Shown here one piece after another: positions 35,981 to 46,018 of a stretch of 64,000 nucleotides of DNA; within the stretch, counting starts at the first letter, position 1, and each line of letters starts with the position of its first letter. Source of the DNA: Phycisphaerales bacterium (GTDB lineage Bacteria; Planctomycetota; Phycisphaerae; Phycisphaerales; UBA1924); the NCBI GenBank assembly GCA_029213305.1, contig JARGPA010000011.1:48916-112915 (forward strand), in the 5' to 3' direction. The position numbers and the translations under genes were made by a program. The notes under the pieces are model-generated. The model ran no database searches and had not been told where the DNA came from. It worked only from the letters and a program-made list of their open reading frames with translations.

Positions 35981-37483
35981 TTATTCTGCATCAACCAGAT
36001 CAATGACAATCGGTAGATGATCTGAAGCTTTTGAGTCGTTCGAATGAAGTCCAAGCGATTGAAGTGTTTTCTCAGGAATTGCACGAGTATCGAGAACAAA
36101 CGCATTCTGAGCGGCACTCATCGATTCATCAATCAACATCCAATCGAGTCTCCCAGGACTAAAGCGACTTTTTTCATCGATCCATGTAACCATCGAATCG
36201 TCACCAATGAGTTTCGCAGGGACAGGTGTGAGATCGCGACCGTCAACTCCGAGTGAATCGACCATGGTAGCCATTGGGAGATATGACCCGACGAGATTGA
36301 AGTCTCCTGCAATGACTACCTTTGCATTGGGATGCTTTGTATGAACTGATCGCACAAATGCGTTGATCTCTTTTGCTTGATCGACTCGTTTATTGTCTTC
36401 TTCAGATCCTGCAGAACCACAACACTTGAGATGAATACTAATCGCAAGGAGTTCTCCTGCATCTGTGTCGATCAGGGCCGCTACGGCGCGAGCAGGACGA
36501 TTGTTCCCTGACGCTGGAAGTATCGAGGCATAGGTCTTGAGGATCTTGTTGCGTGTTGCGATCGCAACTCCCGCTTTCGCGCTAGGCATATGGACTTGCC
36601 AGCCATGCCCAGCATTGGAGTTCAACCAACCCTGGACTTGGTCTGCAGGGGTATTAAACCATTCTTGATACAGAATGACATCTGGATCAATTGCATTCAT
36701 GGCACGCTGAAATGATTCAGGCTCTTCTAAAGGCGATGAAAACAATACATTCGAACTCATCACGCGAACCGAATCAGCCGGTTTGGTTGGAACTGTTGCA
36801 GATTGCACCGAAGGAGTATTTTCTTCAATCGCAGGAAGTTCGATTTGAATCGTCGTGGACCAAAGGAATCGTTCGTTTTCATCAACTTGATCAATCACCA
36901 TAGTGATGAGACCCTGTTTGCGTAAGAGTTGAGCTCCAGGTGCGAGTCGATCGATTCGTGCTTCATATTGAGTTGACGCGTAGGTAGGTAGAAAAAAGAA
37001 CCCCAAGTCGGCGTGTCCTAGTTGTTTCGCATCTTGTTTGTCTTGATACAGCGTCACAGAAGACCCAATCCCAATCGAACCAAGTTCGTTCTTTGGAGAG
37101 AGTTCAATAAGCAGATCAACCCCTTGGGGTTGTTGGATGTCCGCTGTGAAACTCATCCATCCCATGGGATGACCTGTTTGAGGATCCTGATCCACATCAA
37201 AGCGAATCCGCGTTGAATAGGGTGCTGCTTGGATTGGTTGAGGTTTGTCGCTCTTGGGAGAGAAGTTGAGATAGATGTATCGTCCGTCGGCCTTCGCAGA
37301 GTTGATCCCGTCCCAATCATCAAAGTTGCCATCAAGAACAGTTGTTTCATGAGTGGGTTGTTGATCTTCGTTCTCGATTTCCACGAAGGATTGACTGTTC
37401 TTACACCCCGTCGAGCAAAGTACCGGAGTGGTAAGAGCCGCAACGATTAAGCATTGAAAGAGTTGATTGTGCGTTGTGTTCAT
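35981..37483 (-). CDS. Lipoprotein with endonuclease/exonuclease/phosphatase (EEP) domain
   Basis: 500 residues. A signal peptide ends at a lipobox STGC (about residue 26), so the protein is membrane-anchored and extracytoplasmic. Residues 40-225 look like a beta-rich binding module (DFDDWDGINS-like start, probable carbohydrate-type domain). The C-terminal 250 residues are a metal-dependent EEP phosphodiesterase: VMSSNVLFS, IHLKCCGS, VIAGDFNLVGS and SDHLPIVIDL. The substrate could be DNA, lipid or phosphoester; not determined. Confidence 0.85.
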   Translation of the reverse strand: MNTTHNQLFQCLIVAALTTPVLCSTGCKNSQSFVEIENEDQQPTHETTVLDGNFDDWDGINSAKADGRYIYLNFSPKSDKPQPIQAAPYSTRIRFDVDQDPQTGHPMGWMSFTADIQQPQGVDLLIELSPKNELGSIGIGSSVTLYQDKQDAKQLGHADLGFFFLPTYASTQYEARIDRLAPGAQLLRKQGLITMVIDQVDENERFLWSTTIQIELPAIEENTPSVQSATVPTKPADSVRVMSSNVLFSSPLEEPESFQRAMNAIDPDVILYQEWFNTPADQVQGWLNSNAGHGWQVHMPSAKAGVAIATRNKILKTYASILPASGNNRPARAVAALIDTDAGELLAISIHLKCCGSAGSEEDNKRVDQAKEINAFVRSVHTKHPNAKVVIAGDFNLVGSYLPMATMVDSLGVDGRDLTPVPAKLIGDDSMVTWIDEKSRFSPGRLDWMLIDESMSAAQNAFVLDTRAIPEKTLQSLGLHSNDSKASDHLPIVIDLVDAE

Positions 37484-37758
37484 ATCTCTAGGATAGCAAC
37501 ATCAACAGGATTCCGATGATCGTCGATAAAGAAGATGTTTAGGTGGGTAATTGTTTTGAGATTTTTATTGTTTCAACAAATAAATTTCGGTTGATGAAAT
37601 AACCTATTCATTCTAAGCGTTCAACTGATACACTCATCTGCCCAGTACAAGAGTGGGGAACTTTGTTGGTACTGGAATCGGATTGAGTTCGATTGGAATC
37701 GCAATAGAACACGCACGACTGATAAACAAATCAGATCAGTACGCAGAAGGAAAATGAA

Positions 37759-38436
37759 ATGAAGCAAGTAATCAAAGCAACTCTCGTTACAGGCGCCCTC
37801 TTAGCATCCGCAGGTTCACTCGCAGGATGGAACTCAATCTCGAACTCATCTGAGCAGGGAGTTGAATCGACGGCTGCGACAAGTGTTGAAGTTGCAGAAT
37901 CAGAACTCCGTTCAAAGACATACGATCTTGATCCAACCCACTCAGGTGTACTCTTCAAGATTCGTCATCGCGGCGTATCCAACTTCTACGGACGATACAA
38001 CGATATTCAGGGGACAATCGAATTTGACAAGCTCAGAGTTGAGCGCACATCGATGACAATCACTGTGCAGACTGGATCAGTTGATACCGCAAATCGTACA
38101 CGCGATGGACACATCAAGGGCGCTGACTTCTTCAACACTCGTCAATACCCAGAAGCCACATTCGTATCTACGAGCGTTGAAGAGAAATCCGACGGGGTGT
38201 ACACCCTCAACGGCGATTTCACAATGCACGGTAAAACAGTCCCGATCGTCGCTTCATTGCACCATGTAGACGCGAAAAGTGCGAACGGGTCAGACATCAT
38301 GGGTTTCGAAGCAAACTTCTCAATCAAACGCTCTGATTTCGAGATTACAAAGCATCTCGATTCAAACGATCCAGAGGGTGGATCACTTGGTGATATCGTT
38401 GAGTTGACTGTTTTTGTCGAAGCCGTCGCGAAGTAA
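37759..38436 (+). CDS. YceI family periplasmic protein
   Basis: 225 residues with a signal peptide ending at AGSLAG. From about residue 58 it matches the YceI lipocalin-like fold: YDLDPTHSGVLFKIRHRGVSNFYGRYNDI and DGHIKGADFFNTRQYPEATF in shorter signature pieces. YceI proteins are thought to bind isoprenoid-type lipids such as ubiquinone and to form eight-stranded barrels. It stands alone with no cytochrome b561 partner nearby. AGAAGGAAA precedes the start. Confidence 0.92.
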   Translation: MKQVIKATLVTGALLASAGSLAGWNSISNSSEQGVESTAATSVEVAESELRSKTYDLDPTHSGVLFKIRHRGVSNFYGRYNDIQGTIEFDKLRVERTSMTITVQTGSVDTANRTRDGHIKGADFFNTRQYPEATFVSTSVEEKSDGVYTLNGDFTMHGKTVPIVASLHHVDAKSANGSDIMGFEANFSIKRSDFEITKHLDSNDPEGGSLGDIVELTVFVEAVAK

Positions 38437-38595
38437 CGTAGGCATTTCAAAGTTATATACGATACAGTTGTGTGATCGAATCTCGATCTGAATCATTCAC
38501 TCATTGAGTGTTTCCATGATTCAGGACGGTTTTCGTGCTCATAACTCTGGCGAGGTTCGATTTCGAGCCCGCTATTCAATAAGTAGAGGTGTGAA

Positions 38596-39600
38596 TTGGA
38601 TATTGATCCCCAACTCAAAGAACGATTAATGCTTTACGGCGGACTCATCCCTGGAGCAATCTCATTGGTGCTCATGATGAGTGTGTGGTACTTCCATGCG
38701 TTCCAACAATCACGTGCGGATCACATTGATGATCAGTATGTAGATGAGAATGAAGAAGGATCCTCCAGCCGTTCAAAGCGGAAATCGTTCGGACCACGAT
38801 GGATGTTGCCCATTCTTTTAGCGCTTGGATTTGCAGGCGCAGACTTCGCGTCAAACGAAATGCTTCATCTCTGGCCTGAAGGAAACAACTATCGATTTAC
38901 ACACGCGATTAGTCTCATTGCGCTTGCAGCGGTTGTTGAGGGATTGATATCGCTCCCGATATTGCTTGGGTTTGGGATCCGAATCCTCGCCTACGGCGGC
39001 TCATTCTGGATGCTCACAGAAGGGTATGAGTCAGGCGTTTTCGGAGATACCCCTACATTTGTTGGGTACACCATTGTTGCTGCGATCTTCGCAACAATGA
39101 TCGCAACTGTTGCAGACAAGAACAGTGAAGAAACTCCTGCTTGGTTAGATTCGATTACCTGGCTCGTCATCGCGGGTGGGACAATGCCCATCTTGTTACT
39201 CAATCATTTCTCAATCGGAGCAATGATCCCCGCCGGGATTATCGCCGTGCTCGTTTCTACATTGATCACATCTTTGATTTTTAGAAACGTACGACTGTCA
39301 CGCGGCGGAGTTACTGTCCTCGTTGGATTCATCCTTACAATGATCTCAGGATCTGTGGTGCAAACAGGCGCCGATTTTCTTCCATCTGTCATACTGCTCG
39401 CGATTGCTCCAGTTGTTGCGTGTGTCCCGCTCAAAGGGCACTCAGGAATTTGGAAGTTGGGAATCCGATTGATTATGCTCATCGTGATCCTGGGCGCTGC
39501 AGGAGGACTCATGCAATGGTCTGCGTCAAACCAAGATGCGGATGAATCAGGGTATTACGCGGACGATTACTACGAAACAGAGTCAGAGATCGAACAATGA
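38596..39600 (+). CDS. Multi-pass membrane protein of unknown function
   Basis: 334 residues starting at TTG 38596 with GAGG about nine bases upstream. About nine hydrophobic segments are visible, beginning LMLYGGLIPGAISLVLMMSVW and ending IRLIMLIVILGAAGGLMQW, with a hydrophilic, Asp/Tyr-rich tail. No family is recognised. Its stop overlaps the start of the next gene (ATGA), so translation is probably coupled to the acetyltransferase. Confidence 0.75.
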   Translation: MDIDPQLKERLMLYGGLIPGAISLVLMMSVWYFHAFQQSRADHIDDQYVDENEEGSSSRSKRKSFGPRWMLPILLALGFAGADFASNEMLHLWPEGNNYRFTHAISLIALAAVVEGLISLPILLGFGIRILAYGGSFWMLTEGYESGVFGDTPTFVGYTIVAAIFATMIATVADKNSEETPAWLDSITWLVIAGGTMPILLLNHFSIGAMIPAGIIAVLVSTLITSLIFRNVRLSRGGVTVLVGFILTMISGSVVQTGADFLPSVILLAIAPVVACVPLKGHSGIWKLGIRLIMLIVILGAAGGLMQWSASNQDADESGYYADDYYETESEIEQ

Positions 39601-40163
39601 GTTCATCTGTTCCGATCATTGTCGGCGAACGCGTCTTACTTCGTTATCCATCTGAATCTGATCGCGAAGAGTTCATTCAACTCCGTCAATCATCAAGAGA
39701 GCATCTTGAGAAATGGGAACCGATCCCACCATCAGGGATTGATCTCTTTGGTTCAGAGTATTTCGATCGAGAAATCGAAAACTTCAATACAGAACGCGAG
39801 CAACGCTGGTTAATCATTGAAAAATCGAGTGATCAAATCGTTGGCCGAATCACACTCGGAAATATCGAGCGAGGTCCATTCAACAACGGTCGATTCGGAT
39901 ACTGGATCGGATCAAAGTTCCAAGGCAAAGGGTACATGCACGAAGGGTTGAGACTCGCCGTCAACCATGCGTTCGCTCCGATTGAGCAAGACGGATTGGG
40001 ATTGCATCGAGTCTGCGCCAACATCATGCCGAGCAATGTTCGATCGCGTGCGTTGTTAGAGCGAGTCGGGTTTGTGAAAGAAGGATACTCAGAGAGGTAC
40101 CTGCAGATTCGCGGCGTGTACGAAGGTCATGAACGATGGGCGATGACAGTAGAAGAACAATAG
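39597..40163 (+). CDS. GNAT acetyltransferase, RimJ/RimL type
   Basis: 188 residues; the ATG overlaps the stop of the membrane protein gene by four bases. Family features: ERVLLRYPSESDREEFIQL at the N-terminus, then IVGRITLGNI, GRFGYWIGSKFQGKGYMHEG (acetyl-CoA loop) and RVCANIMPSNVRSRALLERVGF, the classic end of the RimJ-like domain. It would acetylate a protein N-terminus or a small amine; substrate unknown. Confidence 0.92.
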   Translation: MSSSVPIIVGERVLLRYPSESDREEFIQLRQSSREHLEKWEPIPPSGIDLFGSEYFDREIENFNTEREQRWLIIEKSSDQIVGRITLGNIERGPFNNGRFGYWIGSKFQGKGYMHEGLRLAVNHAFAPIEQDGLGLHRVCANIMPSNVRSRALLERVGFVKEGYSERYLQIRGVYEGHERWAMTVEEQ

Positions 40164-40184
40164 TTAGATTTTGAAAACCTGATA

Positions 40185-40676
40185 TTATTGATTTTGTTGA
40201 GTAGCTCTTGCATTATAAATTCGCGCTGTTTGGATATGGTTCATTAGTCTTTCAGCTGCATTTCGTTTCAAAAAAATCGCTGGAACAATTAAGCCAAAGT
40301 TGTAAATAATTCCAAGTTCATCTGCTGTTATTAATACCACGAATTCATTTTTGTTTACATTTTGTGAAAGAGTTAGTTGTTGTTTTTGACCAACACCACT
40401 TATGCCACCAACAACGGCGCCTACAGGCCCAAGCAAAAGCCCTCCAACAACAGCTCTGCCTACGACAGACTTACTCTTCATGTCAGGGCGATTCAGTTCA
40501 AGATAACTTAATACACGAATGTTTGAGACATTGGTGATAGGGATTTGAAATTTGGCCCTTCGCCCCTTGCAGAATTGCAATAGATTTTGACCAACCCTAA
40601 TTGTATATTTTTTCTTTTTTGGGAATGTAGGAATTCCACCAATGTACTTAACATTTTTCCAATCGCTACGTGCCAT
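40185..40676 (-). CDS. AT-rich hypothetical protein, possibly foreign
   Basis: 163 residues, no recognised family. The sequence is conspicuously AT-rich and rich in Lys and Asn codons compared with all neighbours. The N-terminal half has a beta-rich, basic look (KKKKYTIRVGQNLLQFCKGRR), and a glycine-zipper stretch VVGGLLLGPVGAVVGG (about residues 78-94) suggests membrane insertion. Between the acetyltransferase and guaA genes, it may be a recent acquisition. Function unknown. Confidence 0.6.
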   Translation of the reverse strand: MARSDWKNVKYIGGIPTFPKKKKYTIRVGQNLLQFCKGRRAKFQIPITNVSNIRVLSYLELNRPDMKSKSVVGRAVVGGLLLGPVGAVVGGISGVGQKQQLTLSQNVNKNEFVVLITADELGIIYNFGLIVPAIFLKRNAAERLMNHIQTARIYNARATQQNQ

Positions 40677-40735
40677 ATAAAGCCCTTCCTCTACAAGATC
40701 ATTAATAGATGATATGGTGCTTTATAATAGTAGAT

Positions 40736-42319
40736 TTACTCCCACTCAATCGTCGCAGGTGGTTTAGACGAGATGTCGTACACCACTCGGTTCACACCTG
40801 GAACTTCGTTAATGATCCGGGTCGAGATTCTTGCGAGCACATCAAACGGAATTCGAGCCCAATCCGCGGACATAAAGTCTTCTGTTTCAACTGCACGAAC
40901 TGCGATGACGCGTTCGTAGGTTCTCCCGTCACCCATGACTCCTACCGATTGGACAGGTAACAGGACTGCAAAGACTTGGCTCGTTTTGCGATAGAGTTTC
41001 GCGGCTACGATCTCTTCGAGCAAAATCTCATCTGCATTGCGAACGATTTCGAGTTTGTCTTCTGTGACTTCACCTAACACTCGAACTGCTAAACCAGGTC
41101 CTGGGAATGGGTGTCTCCAAACAAGTGAGTCTGGTAAACCGAGGACTGTTCCAAGTGCACGGACTTCGTCTTTGAAGAGTTCACGAAGAGGTTCGATGAG
41201 TTCGAATCCGAGTTCTTCTGGTAGGCCACCCACATTGTGATGGAGTTTGATGTTGGCGCTGTTTCCGCTGTGTCCGTGTCCGGATTCGATGACATCTGGG
41301 TAGAGTGTACCTTGCGCGAGGAAGTCCGCGCCATCAATCTCATTCGCGGCTTCTTTGAACACTTCGATAAACCGATGTCCGATCCGTTTTCGTTTGACTT
41401 GTGGATCATCAATCCCTTCAAGATCACTTAAAAAATCTGCAGATGCATCTGCAACTCGTAAGTCGATGTTGAAGTGATCACGGAAAGTATGCTCAACAAG
41501 ATCGCGTTCTTTGTTTCGGAGTAACCCGTTATCCACGAACACACAAGTGAGCTGATCTCCGATTGCTTTATGGAGAAGTGCGGCCACGACTGAGGAATCC
41601 ACGCCTCCAGACAATCCACACAACACGCGTTTGTCTCCAACGAGCTCACGGACACGATCGATTTCTTCTTCTGCGTATGCGCTCATCTTCCATGTTCCTG
41701 CACAGTGACAGGTTTCGTAGAGGAAGTTGCGGAAGATGTCCACGCCGTGAGGTGTGTGCGTTACTTCAGGATGGAACTGAACTCCGATGAAGTTGTGCGA
41801 TGGATCGTTTGATCGAACAGCCGCATATGGACATGTATCAGTCGATGCGATCGAAACAAGATGTGCTTTGTTGAGATCTGAAATTTGATCGCCGTGCGAC
41901 ATCCATACTTGTGTTTGTTCAGGTATGGTATCAAAGAGTGTGTCAGTACCGTTTTCAGTTTTAATCGATAACTGTGCGCGTCCAAACTCTCGATGTGCAG
42001 ATTTGTGAAGTGTTGCGCCAAGCAAGTGACATGTGAGTTGCATCCCGTAACAGATTCCAAGGACTGGGATCCCCAACTCGAGGATTTGGGGATCCATCTT
42101 GGGAGCGCCTTCATCAGTCACTGAGGATGGACCTCCAGAGAGAATAATCCCCTTTGGGTTCATCGCTTTGAGTTCATCTGCAGTAATTGATGGCGCGACA
42201 AGGACCGAGAACACTCCAGAATCGCGGACTCTTCGGCAGATGAGCTGAGCCGTCTGGCCTCCAAAGTCGAGAACCGGGACCACTTCGTGTTCGATATGCG
42301 ATTTTGTTTTGCTGGTCAT
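40736..42319 (-). CDS. guaA: GMP synthase (glutamine-hydrolysing)
   Basis: 527 residues. Converts XMP to GMP using glutamine and ATP. The N-terminal class I glutamine amidotransferase has LSGGPSSV, the nucleophile Cys in GICYGMQ, and the His-Glu of VQFHPEVTH; the ATP-pyrophosphatase domain has [12 protein letters not shown] (PP-loop) and the C-terminal dimerisation domain ends in PPATIEWE. Length and motifs are normal. It is divergent from the small lipoprotein gene. Confidence 0.97.
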   Translation of the reverse strand: MTSKTKSHIEHEVVPVLDFGGQTAQLICRRVRDSGVFSVLVAPSITADELKAMNPKGIILSGGPSSVTDEGAPKMDPQILELGIPVLGICYGMQLTCHLLGATLHKSAHREFGRAQLSIKTENGTDTLFDTIPEQTQVWMSHGDQISDLNKAHLVSIASTDTCPYAAVRSNDPSHNFIGVQFHPEVTHTPHGVDIFRNFLYETCHCAGTWKMSAYAEEEIDRVRELVGDKRVLCGLSGGVDSSVVAALLHKAIGDQLTCVFVDNGLLRNKERDLVEHTFRDHFNIDLRVADASADFLSDLEGIDDPQVKRKRIGHRFIEVFKEAANEIDGADFLAQGTLYPDVIESGHGHSGNSANIKLHHNVGGLPEELGFELIEPLRELFKDEVRALGTVLGLPDSLVWRHPFPGPGLAVRVLGEVTEDKLEIVRNADEILLEEIVAAKLYRKTSQVFAVLLPVQSVGVMGDGRTYERVIAVRAVETEDFMSADWARIPFDVLARISTRIINEVPGVNRVVYDISSKPPATIEWE

Positions 42320-42580
42320 TGCGAGCTTCTCACCGGGTAAGTTGCAAGGCTGGAGTGCCCTGCGGCGTCTTGAATGCAGAACTTGTACGTCTGCGTCCGA
42401 TAAACCCGGAGAATATTGCTAGACCCGGGTGATATCGTAGTCTCCGGGTCACAAAAGACCACCAATTGGAGCAACCAGTTGTCAGAGAATCCGAATAGAG
42501 ATGGTGGAAGTCCTGATGCCTACAGTTGTTGCATGCTTAGTTGCTTGAAGCAGTTGTGGAAGTGGGGGGATCTGAGCTTA

Positions 42581-43009
42581 ATGTTGAGGAACATGTTGGC
42601 GCTGACAAGTATGACTTTGGTCATCAGTTCGGTATCTGGATGTCTTCCTGAGACCAAGCCCGGGTTTAACTCACCCGCACCATCCAAACGTCTTGACGCG
42701 ATCGTCGAGGCATCCACCTTGGAGGATGACGAATCACTTGTTAAACTAGTTGAAAAGCTCCGTTCTCATGATCCTGCGGAAAGGATGTTCGCGATTCGAT
42801 CACTCGAAATCCGAACGGACGAGACATTGGAGTTTGATCATGCCGCTCCCGCTTGGGAACGCGTAGAAGCAGTCGATCGTTGGATTGAATATCTCAATGA
42901 TCGAGGAATTGAAACAAGCGCAATCATGGATGATGGCGAAAATGACCAAAATGATCCGATGGAGAAGGATACCGAAACTGAGTTGAGTCAACAGAACTCA
43001 AACGATTGA
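42581..43009 (+). CDS. Small lipoprotein with HEAT-like helix, unknown function
   Basis: 142 residues from the ATG at 42581 with a preceding GGGGGAT; upstream in-frame ATGs exist as far as 42416 but would not give a signal peptide. The N-terminus LRNMLALTSMTLVISSVSGC ends at a lipobox (VSGC). The next 90 residues contain a single HEAT/PBS-lyase-like helical pair (LVEKLRSHDPAERMFAIRSLE) and an acidic tail. Its stop overlaps the start of the following kinase-like gene (TTGA), so the two are probably cotranslated. Confidence 0.65.
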   Translation: MLRNMLALTSMTLVISSVSGCLPETKPGFNSPAPSKRLDAIVEASTLEDDESLVKLVEKLRSHDPAERMFAIRSLEIRTDETLEFDHAAPAWERVEAVDRWIEYLNDRGIETSAIMDDGENDQNDPMEKDTETELSQQNSND

Positions 43010-43542
43010 AACGGATGTGTATGCAGGATAAGCCTGAAATCGAACTAAAACTGGTATCAGATCCAATGTATCTGTGCGGTGCTCGCGAGCTCGTCGGATG
43101 TATCGCTCAGCGGATTGGGTTCGATGATATTGATTGTTCGAAGATTGCACTCGCTGTTGACGAGGCGCTTTCGAACATCATCCGACACGGTTACAACAAA
43201 GCGTTTGATCGTCCAATCTGGATCGGTATTTCCCCATTGCGCCCTACGAAAAACTCAATCGGCGGAATCGTGATTACCATCGATGATGAAGCAAAGCAAG
43301 TCGAACCATGTTCAATGAAAGGGCGTTCACTCGAAGATGTGCGTCCAGGCGGCTTAGGTGTTCACATCATTCAAGAAGTGATGGATGAAGTCAGTTACGA
43401 GAAACGAAATGGGTGCGGCATGCGCCTGAAGATGGTAAAACTAGCGCCGAGACCCGATGAACTCCCTCGACTTTCTGATAGAAAGAGCAGTTGCAATCCT
43501 CAGAATGGCAACAAGCACACGAAAACCCGCTCAAGGGTCTAA
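43006..43542 (+). CDS. Anti-sigma-factor-type serine kinase (HATPase_c, RsbW/SpoIIAB-like)
   Basis: 178 residues from TTG 43006; in-frame ATGs at 43015 and 43021 are alternatives. The GHKL ATP-binding fold is visible as ALAVDEALSNIIRHGYN (N box) and GLGVHIIQEVMDEV (G box). RsbW-like proteins phosphorylate and release anti-sigma-antagonist STAS proteins, and in some cases bind a sigma factor. A STAS gene follows by 70 bases, consistent with a partner-switching pair; no sigma factor gene is adjacent. Confidence 0.88.
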   Translation: MKRMCMQDKPEIELKLVSDPMYLCGARELVGCIAQRIGFDDIDCSKIALAVDEALSNIIRHGYNKAFDRPIWIGISPLRPTKNSIGGIVITIDDEAKQVEPCSMKGRSLEDVRPGGLGVHIIQEVMDEVSYEKRNGCGMRLKMVKLAPRPDELPRLSDRKSSCNPQNGNKHTKTRSRV

Positions 43543-43612
43543 CACTCATACCTTACAAAGGCTACAGTATTCAGATCGAGAGGTCTGTTAATACATAGGG
43601 AGTGTTGAAGCT

Positions 43613-43963
43613 ATGGCTAATCAACAATCGTCATTCATCAATACTGAGCGCCCAGAACAAGGCGTCATTGTCATTGCTCCATCTGCGGATATCGATATGA
43701 GTCGATCGCCTGAGCTTCGTACCGCGATTCGTCAAGAAATGGGTGCAGGAGTTCACAAACTCATAGTTGATCTTGAAGAAGTCCACTACATGGATTCATC
43801 AGGACTCGCAACACTCGTTGAAGCTATGCGCAACGCAAGCAACACAAGCACAAAGCTCGTTATCTGCAACATGAACCAAAAAGTTAGCGCAATCTTTGAG
43901 ATCGCTCGATTAGACTCGTTCTTCTCGATCGTTCATTCACGAGAAGACGCAATCTCCGCTTAA
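43613..43963 (+). CDS. STAS-domain anti-sigma-antagonist (SpoIIAA/RsbV-like)
   Basis: 116 residues forming one STAS domain. The phosphorylatable serine region is visible as YMDSSGLATLVEA (the classic DSSG motif), followed by NMNQKVSAIFEIARLDSFF. The RBS is GGGAGTG. With the upstream HATPase protein it forms a likely partner-switching module. The next gene is an MlaE permease; the three are on one strand in close order. Confidence 0.93.
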   Translation: MANQQSSFINTERPEQGVIVIAPSADIDMSRSPELRTAIRQEMGAGVHKLIVDLEEVHYMDSSGLATLVEAMRNASNTSTKLVICNMNQKVSAIFEIARLDSFFSIVHSREDAISA

Positions 43964-44046
43964 GTTTATCGATGATGCTCATATTTCTGCGAGATCGACT
44001 CCCATTGCGGTGGACAAGACTCTCAAATCCGACGAAACTGTGACTA

Positions 44047-44919
44047 ATGCCCGACTCGGTTCCACAAGATTCGACGAAATCAAAGACGAACCCGCTCATG
44101 TTCCTCGTTGCGGTGTTGCTCTATCCAATCGCGATCACTGGGCGCCGAATTCTCGGAATCTTGGATCATACTGGAGAAGTCTTTTATCTGCTCTTCGATG
44201 CTACTCGTTGGTTGTATCGTGGTGTCTGCACTCCAAAGTATCGTCTCGGTAAGAGTGCGATCGTTTCTCAGATTTGTCGAATCGGAGTTCAATCGATCTT
44301 CATCGTTGCCTTGGTCTCGGGCGCAGTAGGATTAATTCTCGCGCTCCAGCTCTCGCCTCCGCTGGATGACTTTGGACAAAGAGACAAAGTTGCAAACATC
44401 ATCGCCGTTGCGGTTCTTCGCGAACTTGGTCCATTGATCGGCGCGATCGTGCTCACAGGATTCGCGGGCGCTTCGATCGCTGCGGAAATTGGGACGATGG
44501 TGGTTTCCGAAGAAATCGAAGCACTCGAAGCTAGCGCCTTGAATCCAATCAGATTTCTGGTTGTTCCAAGATTGATCGCTGCGACTGTGTCTATGACAGC
44601 TCTTGGAGTAATTTCGAGCTTCTGTGCGATTGTCGCAGCGCTGTTGATTTCTGTGACCATGCTTGGGATCTCATATGAAACCTACATGGACAACATGTTG
44701 ACACAAGCAAAGCAAGTCGACTTTATAACCGGGGTGGTCAAAGGCGGAGTCTTCGGGACATTGATCGGGATCATCGCGTGTGCAAACGGGCTCCGAGTGA
44801 GCGGCGGGGCGGCAGGCGTAGGCCGAGCGACAACATACACTGTTGTTGAGTGTATCGTTGCTATCGTCGCTGCGGACCTTGTGTTCACTGCGATCTTCTT
44901 TGCACTCGGACTCTTCTAA
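44047..44919 (+). CDS. mlaE: MlaE-family ABC transporter permease
   Basis: 290 residues. The family core is recognisable: GAVGLILALQLSPPLDDFG, LREIGPLIG-like LRELGPLIGAIVLTGFAGASIAAEIGTM and LNPIRFLVVPRLIA, with about five to six membrane helices. MlaE transports phospholipids between inner and outer membrane with the ATPase MlaF and MCE protein MlaD. Neither is adjacent, so its partners lie elsewhere; instead a STAS/HATPase pair precedes it. Some other MlaE systems have a STAS component (MlaB), which may explain the neighbour. Confidence 0.9.
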   Translation: MPDSVPQDSTKSKTNPLMFLVAVLLYPIAITGRRILGILDHTGEVFYLLFDATRWLYRGVCTPKYRLGKSAIVSQICRIGVQSIFIVALVSGAVGLILALQLSPPLDDFGQRDKVANIIAVAVLRELGPLIGAIVLTGFAGASIAAEIGTMVVSEEIEALEASALNPIRFLVVPRLIAATVSMTALGVISSFCAIVAALLISVTMLGISYETYMDNMLTQAKQVDFITGVVKGGVFGTLIGIIACANGLRVSGGAAGVGRATTYTVVECIVAIVAADLVFTAIFFALGLF

Positions 44920-44969
44920 ATCAAACGCATTGCGATCCAATGGCAAACTGAGTCAGTCCCGAGTTTGTT

Positions 44970-45953
44970 TTACAATCGATATCCAACTGGGTGTTCGACA
45001 AGTGAATACAACTCTCGAAGTACTGTCATGACTGCAAACCCAAGTACAGTAAGTGCTGTCATGATCCCAAATGCTGTCCAGAGTCCTGAACCTGCGAGCC
45101 AGCCGCATGCATAAAGCGACGGCCAGATCGCACCATATCGAGTGATCTTTTCACCCAAGATCGGGCCTGCTCCGACTTTTTTATATCGACGCACAATCAT
45201 GATGACGAAGAGAATGACAAACCCCAATGGATAGAGCACAGAAGTCGCAGGGACATAGTCTGGCCAGAGCCCATCGGATCCGCGACGAGACCAAGCTAAT
45301 GCGATGAGTCCAATCGTACAGAGTGTCCAACCAATAGATGCAAAGATAATCGCGCGTTTGGAGATCGGGGGACTTCGTCTCCCCAGATGTTGAGCAAGTC
45401 CCGCGACAACCATCGCATGGGTCATGACGAACCAAACCGGGAGTAGGAACCGAACCCAGAGATCTGGGATCAGCATGTGCCCCGCATAGATGACACTCAG
45501 GAGGACCATCCCCAATCCGGGTATGAACTTGCCGAGTACGTTAAAGATCAAGATTGCTGTCGCGAGAAGTAAAGTGACAAGGATCGCCCCTGTCCCAAAG
45601 AGGGTTGCGCCCAAGATCGAGAGCATGAGCATTGCAGCGACAAGACAGACAGCGAGCTCAATACTCGCAGATCCATCAACAATTGGACTCCCAACCCGTC
45701 CTAGAGCTCGATCCCGATGGACATCGAGTAAATCGTTGAGACTAGTTCCAAACGCGTAGAGTCCAACCCCTGCGATTAGTCCCCCTGCGAGTAAAAAGGG
45801 CACTGGGGCATTCATCATGACCTCGTTGCCCAACTCCTCTTCGTTGAATCGACTCCACAGGATGACGAACCAGAGATTCGCAACAGCGCCAAATGCAGTA
45901 GTCACCCGGGTGAGTTTGAGCATCGGAGCGAGTTTGATGAGTGTTTTTCGCAT
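44970..45953 (-). CDS. UbiA family prenyltransferase
   Basis: 327 residues with about nine membrane helices. The first aspartate-rich motif is NDLLDVHRDRALGR (NDxxDxxxD) at about residues 70-83 and the second region is less clear (the IWPSLYACGWL loop). The family transfers prenyl groups to aromatic acids, hemes or chlorophyll precursors; which one is not determined. It is convergent with mlaE and divergent from ribH. Confidence 0.88.
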   Translation of the reverse strand: MRKTLIKLAPMLKLTRVTTAFGAVANLWFVILWSRFNEEELGNEVMMNAPVPFLLAGGLIAGVGLYAFGTSLNDLLDVHRDRALGRVGSPIVDGSASIELAVCLVAAMLMLSILGATLFGTGAILVTLLLATAILIFNVLGKFIPGLGMVLLSVIYAGHMLIPDLWVRFLLPVWFVMTHAMVVAGLAQHLGRRSPPISKRAIIFASIGWTLCTIGLIALAWSRRGSDGLWPDYVPATSVLYPLGFVILFVIMIVRRYKKVGAGPILGEKITRYGAIWPSLYACGWLAGSGLWTAFGIMTALTVLGFAVMTVLRELYSLVEHPVGYRL

Positions 45954-46018
45954 GGTTCGACCTGATAGATCGTAGCTTGTGTTGGTGCCTCAAGAGGGGA
46001 GGGCTAAGATCATGGACT

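Noticed and set aside
45941..46018. Upstream extension of ribH
   Set aside because: The added residues do not resemble lumazine synthase and overlap the divergent ubiA start.
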